Below are positions 34,095 through 46,575 of a DNA stretch of 64,000 nt, one piece after another. How positions within the stretch are numbered: the first letter of the stretch is position 1; every line of letters begins with the position of its first letter. The stretch spans positions 62,001 to 126,000 of the forward strand of contig PYST01000050.1 of assembly GCA_003049485.1 (NCBI GenBank). Reading direction: 5' to 3'. The notes under the pieces were generated by a model that saw nothing but the letters and a program-made list of their open reading frames with translations, ran no database searches and was not told where the DNA came from. The stretch is from Ophioceras dolichostomum (taxonomy: Eukaryota; Ascomycota; Sordariomycetes; Magnaporthales; Ophioceraceae). The position numbers and the translations under genes are program-made.

Positions 34095-35212
34095 TTTCTG
34101 ATCACGCCAAGTTTCATATACATAGGCGCCTACCAATATGCACGAACTTAGCTGGAGAGAGCCGCAGGTACAAGTTAGAAGACGTCAACTGGCCTGGTGA
34201 AGGAGACAGAAAGTGATTCAAGATGGAGAAACAAGTTCGATTCGGGGTTTTGTGGGGATGGTTCGACCGACTGACCATGCCGCTACGGACACTGCGTGTG
34301 CGTAACAACGGCGGATCAAATCATAGCGCGGCAGTAGTCGTCATCAGTCATCATCCATGGGCCAAGCATCGCAGAGGCCACAGCGGTGCTACAGTGCCTG
34401 TTCCGACGGCTTCACGTGCTAAACGGTCCCGCACGCGGCACAGGAAATTGCATCAATCGCCGTCGAATTGACGCGATACCGAGCTTCACCGTGTGTGTAC
34501 CTGTACCTATACCTAATTCGATCGTCCTCCTAGCAAATCGCCCGCCGGCCGCAGCGACCCGGAAAGCCCCTTGACAGCCCCTCCCTTTCCAAGCCCCAGG
34601 AGTCAATCCAGGACAGCAATGCCGGCGGTCCAGAAGCTAAGCATCAGACGAAGCTGGCAACAAGCTTCTTCTAAGTTTCCCGATCAACGACTCCCACCAT
34701 GAGCTTAATTTGACACGAAACAGCTCCAGAACAACGACACCCTCCCCTCCATTGTACAGAATTCGAATCGCGAAATTTGCCCCAAAGAGCCGACTCTGCG
34801 AAATCTGCTAGTGAACCAGCATCATCCCGCTTCCAATTGAACATCGCGGTTCCGACTTTGTCCAATATTTGCAATGAGGACCAAACGCATTTGAGGGGGG
34901 AAGAAAACGCCACAACGGCCCATTCGCGATCTAACCGTCCTTTGATTATCCAACCGATTGAGGGGTGCATTCCGTCTGCGTCCGTCCGTACGTCCGTCCT
35001 ATCTGTCACAACTCATCAAGATGGGAAATGAGGGTTGTTTCTGCTTTTCTATAATACTAGACTATTCCGTAGAATATGGGAGTCTTGGTGAATTATAGAC
35101 AAGGTCTCCCGTTACATCAAAATCATCGGCCGATAATGAGAATGTTCGTCTCGGTCTTTCCTGCTCGCGAGTCCAAACCACTCCTCCACTCGGCGGCAAC
35201 TCGCATCCCTGA
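34095..35212. other. intergenic, no gene seen
   Basis: This region lies between the divergent transporter (minus) and polygalacturonase pseudogene (plus). One TACCTA-type cluster occurs at about 34503-34516. No other feature was recognised. Confidence 0.5.
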
Positions 35213-36758
35213 ATGCGCGCCTCAATGGTCGCCGCGACCAGTCTTCTCCTGGCTGCCGCCGCTGTCGAGGCACCACCTCTAGAAGCCCGGGCTCCGGCTC
35301 CAACAACAGCTCCTCGGGGTCTAGTTGGCACGAAATCTAGAGACGCAGTTCCGAACGGGTCCGCGGCGGCATGCACGTTCACTAGCACAGACGGCCCGAG
35401 AAGGCCAGTGCGTCCAAGGCGTCCTGCGCGACCATCGTGATCTCCGCGCTGGCCGTGCCTGCAGCTACGACGCTGAATCTAGAGAAGCTGAACGACGGCA
35501 CCACTGTATGTACATACCATACCCCCCTTTCCTCCGCCTTTCTCCTTTCCCCCATTCCTCCTTCCCCCTTTCATCCCTCCTTTCATCCCCCCATCCCCTA
35601 TCCATCCATCCATCCATTCATCCACATCAACCCCCAACACCTGCCACCGCAACAGCTCCACTAACTCTCTCCTCTCCAGGTCGTCTTCTAAGGCAGCACA
35701 ACGTTAGGCTACGCCAAATTGGAAGGCCCCCTCCTCTCCGTCTCAGGAAACCGCATCACCGCCCGGGGCGACGCCGGATCAGTCCTCGACGGGTAAGGAG
35801 CGCGGTGGTGGGACGGGTCGGGCGGGAACGGCGGCAAGACGAAGCCCAAATTCTTCAAGGCCAACAAGCTGAACGATTCCGTCTTGGAGTCCCTCAAAAT
35901 CGTCGACGCGCCCAAACAGGTCTTCTCGCTCTCGCAGGTTAACAACCTGGTCGTCAGGGACGTCGTGGTGGATATATCGGCTGGTGACGGGCTGGGAGGG
36001 CATAATACGGATGCGTTCGATATTGGGAATGCGGATGGGGTGCTGATTACCGGCGCGAAGGTTTGGAATCAGGATGATTGCGTTGCTGTTAATTCTGGGA
36101 AGGTGAGTTTTTGTTGCTTGTTTTTGTTTCGTGGGAGGGTAAGTCCATGAGCTTTCTTGCCTGCTTGGCGGGCTGGCTGGCTGCCCGGCCCGAGCTATCA
36201 TCATCAGTCATCATCATGGCCATATGTCCCTTCCTCTCTCCCCCATCCCCCTTTCCCGTCCCTGCCCCCGGACATCTAGATGACTGACAAACCGTGTCAC
36301 AGAACATCCTCTTCACAAACGGCTACTGCTCCGGTGGCCACGGCCTCTCGATAGGATCCGTCGGGGGGCGCTCCAACAACATCGTACAAAACGTCACATT
36401 CTCTAACACGCGTATGCTCAAGTCTCAACAGTCTGTCCGGATCAAGACTATCTCCGGAGCGAACGGGTCTGTGTCTGACATCACGTATCGCAGCATCTCC
36501 ATATCGGGCGGCACCGACTACGGGATCGTGGTCGACCAGTCGTACAACAGCATGAAGGGCGTGTCGATGAGCACGATCAACATCACTAACTTCGTGCTGG
36601 AGAACGTGAAGGGCACCGTTGAGAAGAACGCGACGAACGTGCTGGTCTGGTGCGGCGAGGGAAGCTGCAGCCGCTGGAGGCGGGAGGGCGTGGAGGTCAC
36701 GGGTGGGGAGGCGGTAACGGAGTGTTTGGGGCTGCCGGATGGGATCTCTTGCTCATGA
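35213..36758 (+). pseudogene. GH28 endopolygalacturonase, inactivated by a frameshift and two stops
   Basis: Three exons of a fungal endopolygalacturonase are clear: 35213-35505, 35680-36103 and 36301-36758, with normal GT..AG introns. The signal peptide region (MRASMVAATSLLLAAAAVEA) opens the first. The frame is lost after the conserved CTFTSTDG by a one-base deletion near 35393-35400; the next frame then reads SASKASCATIVISALAVPA as expected. In exon 2, TAA occurs at 35689-35691 (usual Glu of VVFEG) and at 35794-35796 (after SVLDG). All catalytic motifs are still present: GGHNTDAFDIG, WNQDDCVAVNSG, GGHGLSIGSVGG and VRIKT. The intact enzyme would cut homogalacturonan in pectin outside the cell. 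The ending DGISCS and the other Cys residues are also kept, so loss looks recent. Confidence 0.92.
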
Positions 36759-36991
36759 TTGCATGCAAAGTATCAGCTATGCGGAGACAAAGACGCGCGC
36801 GAAAGGTGCGAAAAGATCGACGGGTCTTCGGCCCTCACTTTTCCTTCAATACTCGAGTGACCATAACATCCCTCCGTTGCCGGGGACGTCATTACTACAT
36901 GTCTACGAGGAGCCTATCGAGCGAACACCCTTCTCTCCATCTTTTCCGGCGCCACAACTGAGCTCTAGTGAACACCAGTCATAGCAGCTTG

Positions 36992-39830
36992 CTACCAGTT
37001 GCTCCCCCCTCCAACGACGAGACCAACACCAGCCGCCACCTGGGCGGGCCTTCTCCTTCCCCTCCTCCACTTCAGTCTCCAAGAGGACGACGAGGAACCC
37101 TCCTTCCCTCTAGCGGCGGTGGTGCCGTCACTGGTGTGGGTGTCGTCCGTACTACCACCATCATCAACCGGCACGAGCTCGCGCCCCTGAAGCCTCACCC
37201 GCAGATTCCTCGCGGCAGATTCCGACGCAATCTTCCCGTTGGCCACCGCCACGGCCGCCGTGCGGGCCTCGTCGCTGAGCGCCACGACCAACGCCAGCGT
37301 GGGGTCCCGGGTCGCCATGACGCCGCCGCCGCCGTCGCGGTGACGGTGGCGCGCACTGACTGCCATCGTGGCCGCGAGCAGCAGGGCCGCCACCAAGACC
37401 TCGGACGCCATGAAGGCGAGCCACCCCCAGCTTATCCTGACGCGAGTCTCAGTCACCCACGCCCTCCCGACCACGTCGTGCGGGTCCAGTGCGGCCTTGT
37501 TGGCGTGCGGCTTTGTTCGCAACCTGGATCATGTTGGATGTGTACATGGATTGTATTTAGCGTCCAACCAAAGTGTTGATCTGTTTTGTGATGACGACGC
37601 CCCAGGCGGACCACACGCCGACTCTTGTTCATGGAGGGACGGAAGCACATGAAAGGAGGGAGCGGGAGCGGTAAATTTTTAACTTACCCGTCGGAGATAC
37701 CCCGAGCGACGTTCCGGTATGCAATCTCCAGGTTTCCGAACCATCCCTCCTCGTCCCAGCCATAAGAAGACTCAAACGTGTTCCTGAGAAGGGCATACGG
37801 CCCTTGGGCACCTCTCGACTTCCACCACCAGCTCTCGTTGTACGCCTGGTCGAATGTCTCCACCCACCAATACTGGATCCATCTATCGCAGGGCACAGAG
37901 GTGTTAAATCCATAGGCGAGACTATTCAGCGTTCGGACATCTGCCCCGAACATTGTCCAGTTTGCTGTTTGTGCGACCCACTGGTGGTCGCCGTTGTCGT
38001 CGTCGGCGGCAGCGCCGACACGGGCTGCCGCCGCCGCAGTATTGCTCCTCTCGCCGCCCGCGTGGGACGAGTTCTGCTTTGAGGAGGGGGAAAGATAGAT
38101 GCCACCCTGATGAAAAAGCATGTCGATCCACATCAGTCGGCAGAAAGATTTCGCGTGATAGTTTCCAGCCGTCGTCGTCTCCTCGCAGCGCTGCCGGTAG
38201 TACTCGCGGGGCTCGGCAAGAGCCGCCGACGCATTGGCGGGAGCGTACGTCGACCTGACGACTCTGGTGTGCGGTATGCCGCCGACCAGCGACGCCTCGT
38301 GCGTCTCGACGCAGAGGTGCAGGGCGACCTCGACGGCCCGGTGAACGATGTCCGTCGAGTTGTTGGCGGCGGGCACGGCGAACACCAGCGCGATCGACCA
38401 GAGCTTCGACAGGGCGAGGTGGGCGTCGTCCTTGAAGGCCACGGTCTTGTGCCAGATCATCGATGATCTCATCATGACGTCCGCCTGGTGCGCAAAGGTG
38501 AGGATGCCGTCGCCCAGCGATACACTCGTCGTTTTGACGGCGGCTGACTTGTAGGTTTCGTCCCCCTCGATCACGTCCTCGTCGTCGGAGATGTCCGTGC
38601 CCGTCACCACCTCGATTCGCAGGGACGAAGTCACGTTGGCGACCTTGGCGCAGACGCCGAGGGAGTGGAATACCGGGAAGTCGCAGTCGGCCGTGTCGCA
38701 GGTCGGAGGGATGGGCGACACGGGCTTCATGGTCGGGTTCAGCTGGGCGTGGTTGAAGGCGGCCTCGGTCCACCAGAGCGCGTCCTGGCCGAACTGTCGG
38801 ATCGCGGGGACGGAGCCGAGTCCGGCTGTTAGGTTTCGGGGCTCGTAGTTGACCATCTGCTGCGTGATCGGAGTCGTTAGGCCGCCGATGACGGTGAGGA
38901 TCGCTCCTACGATTACAAAGGTGCTGATATAGATAACCAGAGATTGTTCCCGTCAGCATCATCACCGCATACGCACGCAGGACGGGAACTCGCACCGGTA
39001 GTATCTTGGATGCCAAAGCATCGCAAACGACCCTCGAACTCCCCTGCTGGCCTTGTCGAAGGCCCGTAAATCTCGTAGCGGCCTCTCCTTGCGGAACCAA
39101 CTCCACATGCCCTGGCTGAGGCACGACGCGACGGGCGCTATGAAGCCTGCATGCGCCAGCGTGGTGAGGACGGCGACGACCGTGTTCAGGTTGATGTCGA
39201 GAGGCCATTTCGGGAGCCTCTGTCCGTCGAAGGCCCGCAGGACGACGCTGAGCACTGGAGATGGAGGAGAAGAAGAAGGAGAGAGAAAGACGAGTTTGTC
39301 AGTCAAGACTTGAGAAGAAAGAAAGATGCGATGGAAAGAACCAAGAATGACGTACCTATGAGACACGCGATGCTGAAAACGATAGCCCACACCTCGGTCA
39401 TCCAAAGCTGCCAGAGCGACGTGGGCCGGGTCGACGACACCACGCTGCGGTCAGGGCCTCCTCGAGGCGATGTCTGATCATGCGTGAGCCTGGAGGAAGA
39501 CTGATGTCCCCCTGGTGCCTTATCGTGTGCCGGGACGAGAGCGCTGTCGTTGCACACCTCGTCATCGACTCTGGTAGCCCATTCGGGAGACCTTGGGTTG
39601 CTGCCGCTATGGGACGGGTGTTGATGTTGTTGCTCTTTTTTTGCGAGAGAGTCCGGAAAGTCCGCAGAGGAGGCTGTTCCTGGTGGCGAGACACCGTACA
39701 CGATGGCCTTGTGACCGGCCCACAACTGGCCATCGGGGCTGTCAATATACGGATAATGCTGTGTCGGATCGGTTGGGAATTGCGTGACGGGCTCGTACTC
39801 TGACGCCCGTGGAGGTGGTTGTGTGGACAT
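36992..39830 (-). CDS. DUF3176 fungal membrane protein
   Basis: Four exons (39830-39356, 39254-38996, 38923-37688, 37523-36992) join in phase to 833 residues. The N-terminal 120 residues are hydrophilic and disordered. The DUF3176 block follows: LWMTEVWAIVFSIACL, LPKWPLDINLNTVVAVLTTL, RPLRDLRAFDKASRGVRGSF. The typical ectodomain start is TPITQQMVNYEPRN, with the Cys-bearing CDTADCDFPVFHSLGVCAKV. A large glycosylatable ectodomain (many Asn-x-Ser/Thr) ends before a final membrane helix (ISWGWLAFMASEVLVAALLL) and a cytosolic tail. The family is widespread in filamentous ascomycetes, often multicopy, and has no assigned function. Its 3' end lies 230 nt from the end of the polygalacturonase pseudogene, in convergent orientation. 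The gene looks intact. Confidence 0.87.
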
Positions 39831-40577
39831 GTTTTCTTCCTCTTCTCGTTTTGCGTTGTTTCAATGAGCACACCTTCCTTTCTTCGGAGCGAATATCTAG
39901 TAATGGATAAGACAAAAAGTATCGGCATACTATGGTTGCCAAGGAGTGACTTGAGGCTCTGTTTTATATGAGGACGGTAACTCGGTGTGGTACGGCGGTG
40001 GCAAGGGGGCGTGAAGTCGCCGCAGGCCGAGCCCCTTTGCGTGGTAACAAGTACTGTGCGGTCTGGAATATGCTCACCCGTTTTGCCTCATCCTATGCCA
40101 TTAATATTTCCTGGCCCCCAATAAGGACCAGATCCAGGGCAAATGTCCAGTGCGATTCCATACTGCACCGCCGAGACAGATGGTTGGGTAGAGGTGTATG
40201 TAGAAAGCCCGGCCTCTCCTCCCTCCCCTCCCTCCCTTCACATCCACGCTCTCCTTGGAGATATGGCTAACGCAGAAGGACTTGAGTTTAGCATACATGG
40301 TTTCCAGTTCATTGACGGTGACAGCTTACTTAATTCTCTCTGATTACTCGCCGAGATTCCTTTCTAAGTAGTTTGCGACAGTGCGGACGGACAACGGGTG
40401 GCTTTTGTTTTTCTTTTGGTGAGGGGGGCGGCATGACAGGAACGCATGCGGTGAAACAAGGACAAAATGACTTCAAGCTACCGGGGAAGAAAACCGAAAA
40501 AAAAAAAAACAAGCAAGAAAAAAAAACGACGGAGAGAAAATCGATACAGCCATCGCCTAGCGCGCAACCTAGCCACA
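39831..40577. other. intergenic, no gene seen
   Basis: This stretch is upstream of the DUF3176 gene and downstream of the unknown 585-residue gene. It contains A-rich patches (about 40497-40530) and no recognisable gene. Confidence 0.5.
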
Positions 40578-42335
40578 TTATTTCTTGCGCGAGAAGAAAC
40601 TGTCAAGGAACGCAGTGAACACATTGTCGAGCTCCCAACGGCCAACGCCGCCCGCATCCGCGTTCTTCTGAGCCTGCCAGCTCCTCATTGTCGCCTCGGC
40701 CTCGTCGTACACCTTCTCGCACTCTCCACTCTTGCTCCTGTGCCAGAACGGGTGGACCGGATAGAAGATGAGAGACGGAGAGATGTCGCTCATCGGCGAG
40801 ACGAAGCCGTCCACGACCGTCGCCCCCCGCGCCTCCGCCGCGGTCCAGATCCTCTCGCACGCGCGCCTCGCCGCGAACACGCGCTCGCGCTTGGTGGCCG
40901 CGAGCACCTCCTCCATGGTCTGGCCCCGCGATTGGTTTCTGGTGTCCAGCAGGAAGCCGAGGGTTTTCAGCCGGGACTGGAAGTCTGGATCGGAGAGGTC
41001 GCGGACCCAGTCGTCGATCAGGGGACTCTGGCTGTCGGCGAGCTGTTGCAGGCTGCGGATTTGCAAGGTCTCCAGGCTGGGCGGCAGGTTGCGACGGAGG
41101 GCCGACAGGACTGGCTCGGCGTGTTCAGTGCGGGTGATGGCGAGCCTCAACTCCTTCAGGTCGGGACAGAGCTCCGCTAGTCCGGAAGGGAGTCTCAGCG
41201 GGATGGGTGCCGGTCCGCCCTCCAGCCGCGGATAGTACGTGTCCTCGAGATAGACGGATTTGAGGCCGCGTGTGAGGTCTGGACGGGTAGCGCAGAAGCG
41301 ATCGAAGGTCTCGGTCGCGTCGTTGCCGATGATCTTCAGCGATTCGAGCCTCGGCTGCCTCGGCTGCTGTCCAGGCACGTCCCCCATCTGCCTGGCAATC
41401 TCTTCTTGTCGCGCCTCAGGCGGCTGCTCCGCCACTCTGATGTGTTCGTACTTCGTGATGTCGGTGGGGCAAAACACGGGAATCTGGGTGCCTTCGCGAG
41501 TGTACACGGAGTATGGCGACGTCTGCCACCCGTACTGATGCTGGATATTAAGCACGTACTCATCGTTCGTTATGCCGCTGAATCTCAAGTCCCAGCAGCA
41601 GAAAAGGACCAGCTCCTTCACGCGACCCTGTGTGATGTAGGGCGTGTTGGCGGGGTCCGGCGGCGCGTCGACGAGGACGAGTTGGTCCAGTTGCCAGTCG
41701 ATCGCCCTGGCCTCATCGGACAGCCACAGAAGATCGCCAGGTCGAACGACGAGCCGCTTTGCGGCTGGGAAGTGGGCTCTGATGGTGGGCCAGAGGTGAG
41801 CGAGGTGCCGAACATGAGCCGTGTGCCCCAGCCAGACCTTGTCGTGGTTGACACATAGCACCTCGCTAGCCGGATCGAGTTTGGACAGGCGCTGTTGGAG
41901 ATCATCAATCCCCTGAGTCTGTGTTAGGTCTAGAAGCGTAGGCTGCTGCTGCTGCTGCCGCTGCTTCTGTTCCTTGGTCCGGCATTCTGCTTCTGACGTC
42001 GGGGCCAATGCGCTGGCGATCTTAGGCAGCGACAGGCCAAGGTCGCTTGACCCAACTCGTTGATGGCCGCCGAACATGAGGTAAAGGCCGCCCGCCTCCG
42101 GATGCCAGGGTCCCTCGTCTGCTTTGACAAACTCCTCCATGCGCCTCAATTCATCCTCCCGCGATAGAACATAGGCGTGCGGAGGGTTGGTCTGATCACT
42201 CATGGCATGACGGCTGCGCTGTGGGGCGTACACATAACGAAGAACAGGCCGGCGGACTCGAAGCGGCGACATGGGGGCGGCGGCGGAGTCCCACAGGCGA
42301 CTCCCGCCTCCTAAATGGGATCGGATGGCGAGCAT
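40578..42335 (-). CDS. hypothetical protein, 585 residues
   Basis: A long single-exon frame with coherent composition. The longest form starts MLAIRSHLGGGSRLWDSAAA and has a basic N-terminus that could act as a mitochondrial targeting signal; an alternative start at 42203 (MSDQTNPPHAYVLSREDELR) gives 541 residues. Visible features are a Gln-rich stretch (KEQKQRQQQQQ), a conserved-looking HDKVWLGHTAHVRHLAHLWP segment, and FCCWDLRFSGITNDEYVLNI. Leucine-spaced segments (SLETLQIRSLQQLADS, LKELRLAITRTEH) resemble the irregular leucine-rich part of fungal F-box-like proteins, but no F-box is present. The C-terminus ends in RWELDNVFTAFLDSFFSRKK. I do not recognise the family and assign no function. 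Confidence 0.75.
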   Translation of the reverse strand: MLAIRSHLGGGSRLWDSAAAPMSPLRVRRPVLRYVYAPQRSRHAMSDQTNPPHAYVLSREDELRRMEEFVKADEGPWHPEAGGLYLMFGGHQRVGSSDLGLSLPKIASALAPTSEAECRTKEQKQRQQQQQPTLLDLTQTQGIDDLQQRLSKLDPASEVLCVNHDKVWLGHTAHVRHLAHLWPTIRAHFPAAKRLVVRPGDLLWLSDEARAIDWQLDQLVLVDAPPDPANTPYITQGRVKELVLFCCWDLRFSGITNDEYVLNIQHQYGWQTSPYSVYTREGTQIPVFCPTDITKYEHIRVAEQPPEARQEEIARQMGDVPGQQPRQPRLESLKIIGNDATETFDRFCATRPDLTRGLKSVYLEDTYYPRLEGGPAPIPLRLPSGLAELCPDLKELRLAITRTEHAEPVLSALRRNLPPSLETLQIRSLQQLADSQSPLIDDWVRDLSDPDFQSRLKTLGFLLDTRNQSRGQTMEEVLAATKRERVFAARRACERIWTAAEARGATVVDGFVSPMSDISPSLIFYPVHPFWHRSKSGECEKVYDEAEATMRSWQAQKNADAGGVGRWELDNVFTAFLDSFFSRKK

Positions 42336-43005
42336 GTCAAGCGGTCGCGTGCGCGTTGTTGCCTGTGATAATGGCGATTTATGATGAAAACGACAAACAC
42401 ACGAATGTGCAGGGCCAGCCCAATGGCGGAGGAAGTGGGCGAGAGAGGCGAACTGTCCTCGACTTCAGAAGAACCAACTTTTTCACACGAGGAAGGAACG
42501 AATCTGTCGCTGCGTCATTGATAGAATGAGTGTTGTTGGATGTCGGAGGCGTCGAATTGATCCATTTGGCACTTGCTGGACGGTCAATGTTGCCCTTGAC
42601 GCCCTGACAACCAATTTCGGATAGACCACAGCAACAGCAGGTCATTATCTCGCAGCCAAGGCGGGCCGAACCAAGCAGTCGGTACCGAGATTTTTGCCCC
42701 TGACCTAAATAAACATTGAAGTTCTCGACGCACTTGTATGTTCCACGACGAAACTCGAACTGACTCGTCTTGGTCTTCATGGGGAAGGTCGCACAACTCA
42801 AGCTCACGAATTCGATGCTTCGACGCTTCTATTTCGGCGAAACACAAACCCTAGCGACCGTCGCTCTTGAGTTTGACATTGACCAACCTGGTACTGATCG
42901 AACTGCCAAACCACTCACACAATATTCTCGCCGGGGACAGCAGCATTCCCTGACCCCCCAACCCCTGCGCTTACACTCGACCGCGGCGCTCCAATGACAA
43001 CATCA
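42336..43005. other. intergenic, no gene seen
   Basis: This is the upstream side of the 585-residue protein gene and the 3' side of the MFS gene. No additional feature was recognised. Confidence 0.5.
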
Positions 43006-45508
43006 TCACCCTCTGTTGTTGTTGCTGTCCCCCACACACTCCTCAAGTTCCATCGCGCCCTCCTCCTGACCTCCCACCTCATCAACCTCTGCCTCTGTAT
43101 CCACCTCCGTATCCGCCTCTGTATCAGTCAGCACAAGCGCCTGCGAGGAGCCGTCACCACCCGCCAACCCATTATCCCTGATCAAGAAACAGCCCAAAAG
43201 ACAAGCCACCATCATGGGGACCTGCAGCGTGAAGACGGCGCGGCTGGCGCTCATGTACGCGTCCAGCACCTGCTCGCGGTCGGCCTCGGACGCGTGCGAC
43301 AAATCCGGCCGCGCGTACGGCATCTCGGCGATGTGCGCGTAGTCGCTCGGCAGGTTGCCGCGCAGCGCCGCCTGCAGGACGGCGGCCGACACGGCCAGGC
43401 CGCAGGCGGAGCCCGCGCACCGGAAGAAGTTCCGGTTGGAGATGATGACGGCGCGTCGAGACTTCGGGGAGTGTGCCTGTAGCGCCACGAGCGTCGGCTG
43501 GAAGATGCTGCCGATGCCGATACCGATGAGAGCGAGCGGCACGACGATCACGGCTGGGTGTGTGAAGCGGGTGAGGATGAGCGTGAGGCCGGATCCGCTG
43601 TGTGTGATGGAGGTGGTCAGAAAGACAAGGGCAGCTGATGACATGACGTTCACGTTCTTTACAAGGCACGGTAGGTGTAGGTACGGATCGATCGCTCGTA
43701 GGACGGGGTACCCTTTAACTTACAGGGTCCAGACGCCGAATCCAAACCAGATCACCTCACCGTACCGCTTCGTATGGGAGATGTACAAGCCGGAGAGTAT
43801 GGAGCACGGCGTGTGCATAAACACCATGGCGAGCAGTATCGCCGCCGATGTCAGCGGTGTGTACTGATGGGCATTCATCAGATACAGCGGTACGTAGTAG
43901 AGGTACGACTGGTAGACCGCGCCGAAGAGGAAGCTCTGGGCTAGCATGACCGAAACCGCAGGGCAACGAAATATGCTTACTTATGGGGGAGTTTAGTCGG
44001 CTCTGCGTCGATGACTAGGTGGGTAGCTGTCTGTGTAGAGGGCAAGATACTAGGGAGGAAAGGTCGTGTTCACTTACTCGGCATCATTGGAAGGTTTGCA
44101 AACTTCCACTCGACAAAGACGAACGCCACAAGCGCCAGCGAGCCGATCACGAGCATGCTGATAACCATGGGTGAGTCCCAGGCGAAATACATGCCTCCTG
44201 TGTGCGTGAATGGGTAGTCAGGTCAGTAAAGAAAGGATACACTCCCTCTCTCACTGGTTCAGCTCTTCAAGACCAAGAAAGGGACAACAACTCACCCCCT
44301 GAAATAGGAATCAGCAAAAAGATGATCCCCAAAGACGATGTCCCCACCCCCGCATAGTCAATCTTCCTCGCTCCCTCCCTGCAGCCTCCTCCCCCTCCCC
44401 TTCCACCTCTAGAGACTCGCCGAGAGGTGCTAGCCCTCCTCTCCTTCTTCCCCATAGTGCTCGGCAGCAACCAGTACGACAGCACGCCCGACAGGATGCA
44501 AATCGGCGACAGGAAGAAGAAGAAGCTATGCCACGTCCATCCGCGAATCCTCAGCAAGCCCGCGGCCAGGAACGGACCGATGACGTTTCCAATCCCGATT
44601 GTGGCGCCCAGGAAACCCTGGTACTTCCCGCGCCGACTCAGCTCGACGACATCAGACAAAATAATCATCGCTAAATTCGCGATGCCCCCGCCGCCCACGC
44701 CCGCGAGCCCCCGGAAGACGTAGAGCATCACCGGGTCGGTGCTCAGACCGCAGGCCAGGTCCGCGACGGCCAGCAGGGCGATGGCGGCGAGGAACACAAT
44801 CTTCCGGCCGAAAATGTCCGACAGCCTGCCGTAGAGCATCTGGAACGTCGTGTTAGCGATTAAGGACGAGGTCGCCGCCCAGGAGATGGTGGAGACCGCG
44901 GCCGACGACCGGCTAAAGGACGTGGCGATCGTGGGGAGCGCGACGGAGGGCCCGTTCTGGTCGATGAAGGCCGTGAGAATCGAGAGGGCGAGCGTTAGGA
45001 AGACGCGGTGGAGCTTGTCGGTCGGCAAGAGGTTGGTCTGGTCGTGGAGGGAGTCCTCAGCTGGCGTCAGGACGGTGCTGGTGGCAAAGAAGAGGGAGGA
45101 GGAAGACGGGCCGATCCCGCCGACGCCGACGCCGCCACGGCCGCCACGGACGGATGGAGGGGGGCAGCCTGGACAGGAGGCGCGGCTGCGGACGCTGGGT
45201 GCGCGGAGGGAGAATGCGCGGACGGAGGGTGGACGGGGCGGTGGCAGCTCGGTGTGGAGGGGAGGGGGCGCGAGGGCGATGGTTGAGGGCGGGGCGGAGG
45301 ATGGGCGGCGGATGCGGGCGGCGGCTGGGAGGGGTGAGAGGATGTCGTCTTCGGAGGAGTCGTCCATGGCTCTCTGAGGGGTCTGTGTGCTGTCTTGGAG
45401 GTTGGATGTTCGCTGTCTGTCCTGGTTCGCGGCGGTACGCTTGGTTGAGGTCTCGTTTTTGGGTCTGGTTTGTTCAGGATACAGGGACGACAATGAGGTA
45501 CGATCCAT
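43006..45508 (-). CDS. MFS multidrug/toxin exporter, DHA2 (14-helix) type
   Basis: Four exons (45508-44296, 44197-44078, 43979-43724, 43597-43006) join in phase to 726 residues. The long N-terminus (about 170 residues) is Pro/Ser/Gly-rich; a second possible start is 45367 (MDDSSEDDILSPL). Helix 1 is LALSILTAFIDQNGPSVALP, whose Asp-containing pattern is typical of DHA2 exporters. MFS motif A follows as LYGRLSDIFGRK at about residue 240. GIGNVIGPFLAAGL corresponds to antiporter motif C. Later helices are spread over the other exons (SVMLAQSFLFGAVYQSYLYY; SGLTLILTRFTHPAVIVVPL; GIGSIFQPTLVALQAHSP). The acidic tail ends EECVGDSNNNRG. A proton-driven efflux role at the plasma membrane is inferred from the family; the substrate is unknown and no biosynthetic cluster surrounds it. 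Confidence 0.88.
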
Positions 45509-46575
45509 TAAAGTTCATGAGAGCCTGCAGTTTCATATTCTAGGAAAGAGCTTTTAGAGAGCAGGTGGATTTCTCCCGGCCGTAATTCTGTTTGCCGACT
45601 GGAAGGAGCCATGTACGGGCTGGTCGAGTGGCCTTTCTGAGCCTATCATTCGGTTTTGCATATTGAGTATCGACACTTCTCGCGGGGAGCTAACTTTCCA
45701 CGGTCCATCGTAGCTAGTAGATGAATGAGTAGACTGAGATGAGAAGGCTCGCCTTGTGTCCTTGGCTCTACGTGGTAGTCACTTGGGGGATCCAACCACA
45801 CTGAAGCCTAACACCGATAATTGTATCCGATAAGATTCACATAAGAGCCAACGAACTCTCTCATCGCCTACACTTGTGATAACAATGAATTCCCCTTGTC
45901 CCCAAGTGCGCGAACTGGCAACCGCTTCTGTTCCACGGTCACCACTTCGGTCTATCCTTCAGGTTTAAGCGAACAGTTGCCCGCCGTAGAGTGTGGTAGA
46001 TAATGGACGCGACTCCATCCCTTCTCTCTGACTCAGACTCCCGCTACAAGGGACTGTTTAGTTCCAACAGCTCTTTCTCCGTATCACTCTAAAAGCGCGT
46101 TCAAGTATGCCCTCAAGCGACCAGTACCGGCAGGATGGACCGGAGTCCCTTTTCACTGAAGCGCCAAAGTGACCAGCAGCAAACAACGGGCTGGGCAGGT
46201 GAAAGAGTCTTTATCCAACCCGACAGTCACTCCATTGCGAGGGATAGAACTCTGATTCAGCTTGACCATCCGACGTAGACAATAACATCCAATAGTGCAC
46301 CCTCACGATGGTGTAAACCTTGTAACTGTTTGGCGCTGCGGTCAAGTCTGGCTATATATTCAACGGATTCCGACTCATCGCCCACCAATTCTCGCACCCC
46401 CACGCCCTCTCTCCTCCACAGCCTTTCCCAAAGGCCTTCATCATCAGCAGCCTAGTTCATCAACACTAGCGTGCACCACAGCACGCGTCGACTTCCGACT
46501 TTTTGCTTTTCTCTTAGAGCCACCTTTCCCTCTCATCCGCTGCGCTCCACAGACGGTTAGACACGCACAGCCGCC
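45509..46575. other. intergenic, no gene seen
   Basis: This lies between the MFS gene and the broken frame at 46576. No feature was recognised. Confidence 0.5.

Noticed and set aside
35791..35800. GGGTAAGG after the SVLDG block as an intron donor that would remove the TAA
   Set aside because: The downstream residues (GARWWDG, GGNGGKTKPKFF) are conserved polygalacturonase coding sequence and would be lost; no suitable acceptor keeps them.
37922..39208. 428-codon frame overlapping the DUF3176 gene on the same strand
   Set aside because: It is a shifted frame of the same exons and introns; the DUF3176 frame holds the conserved blocks.
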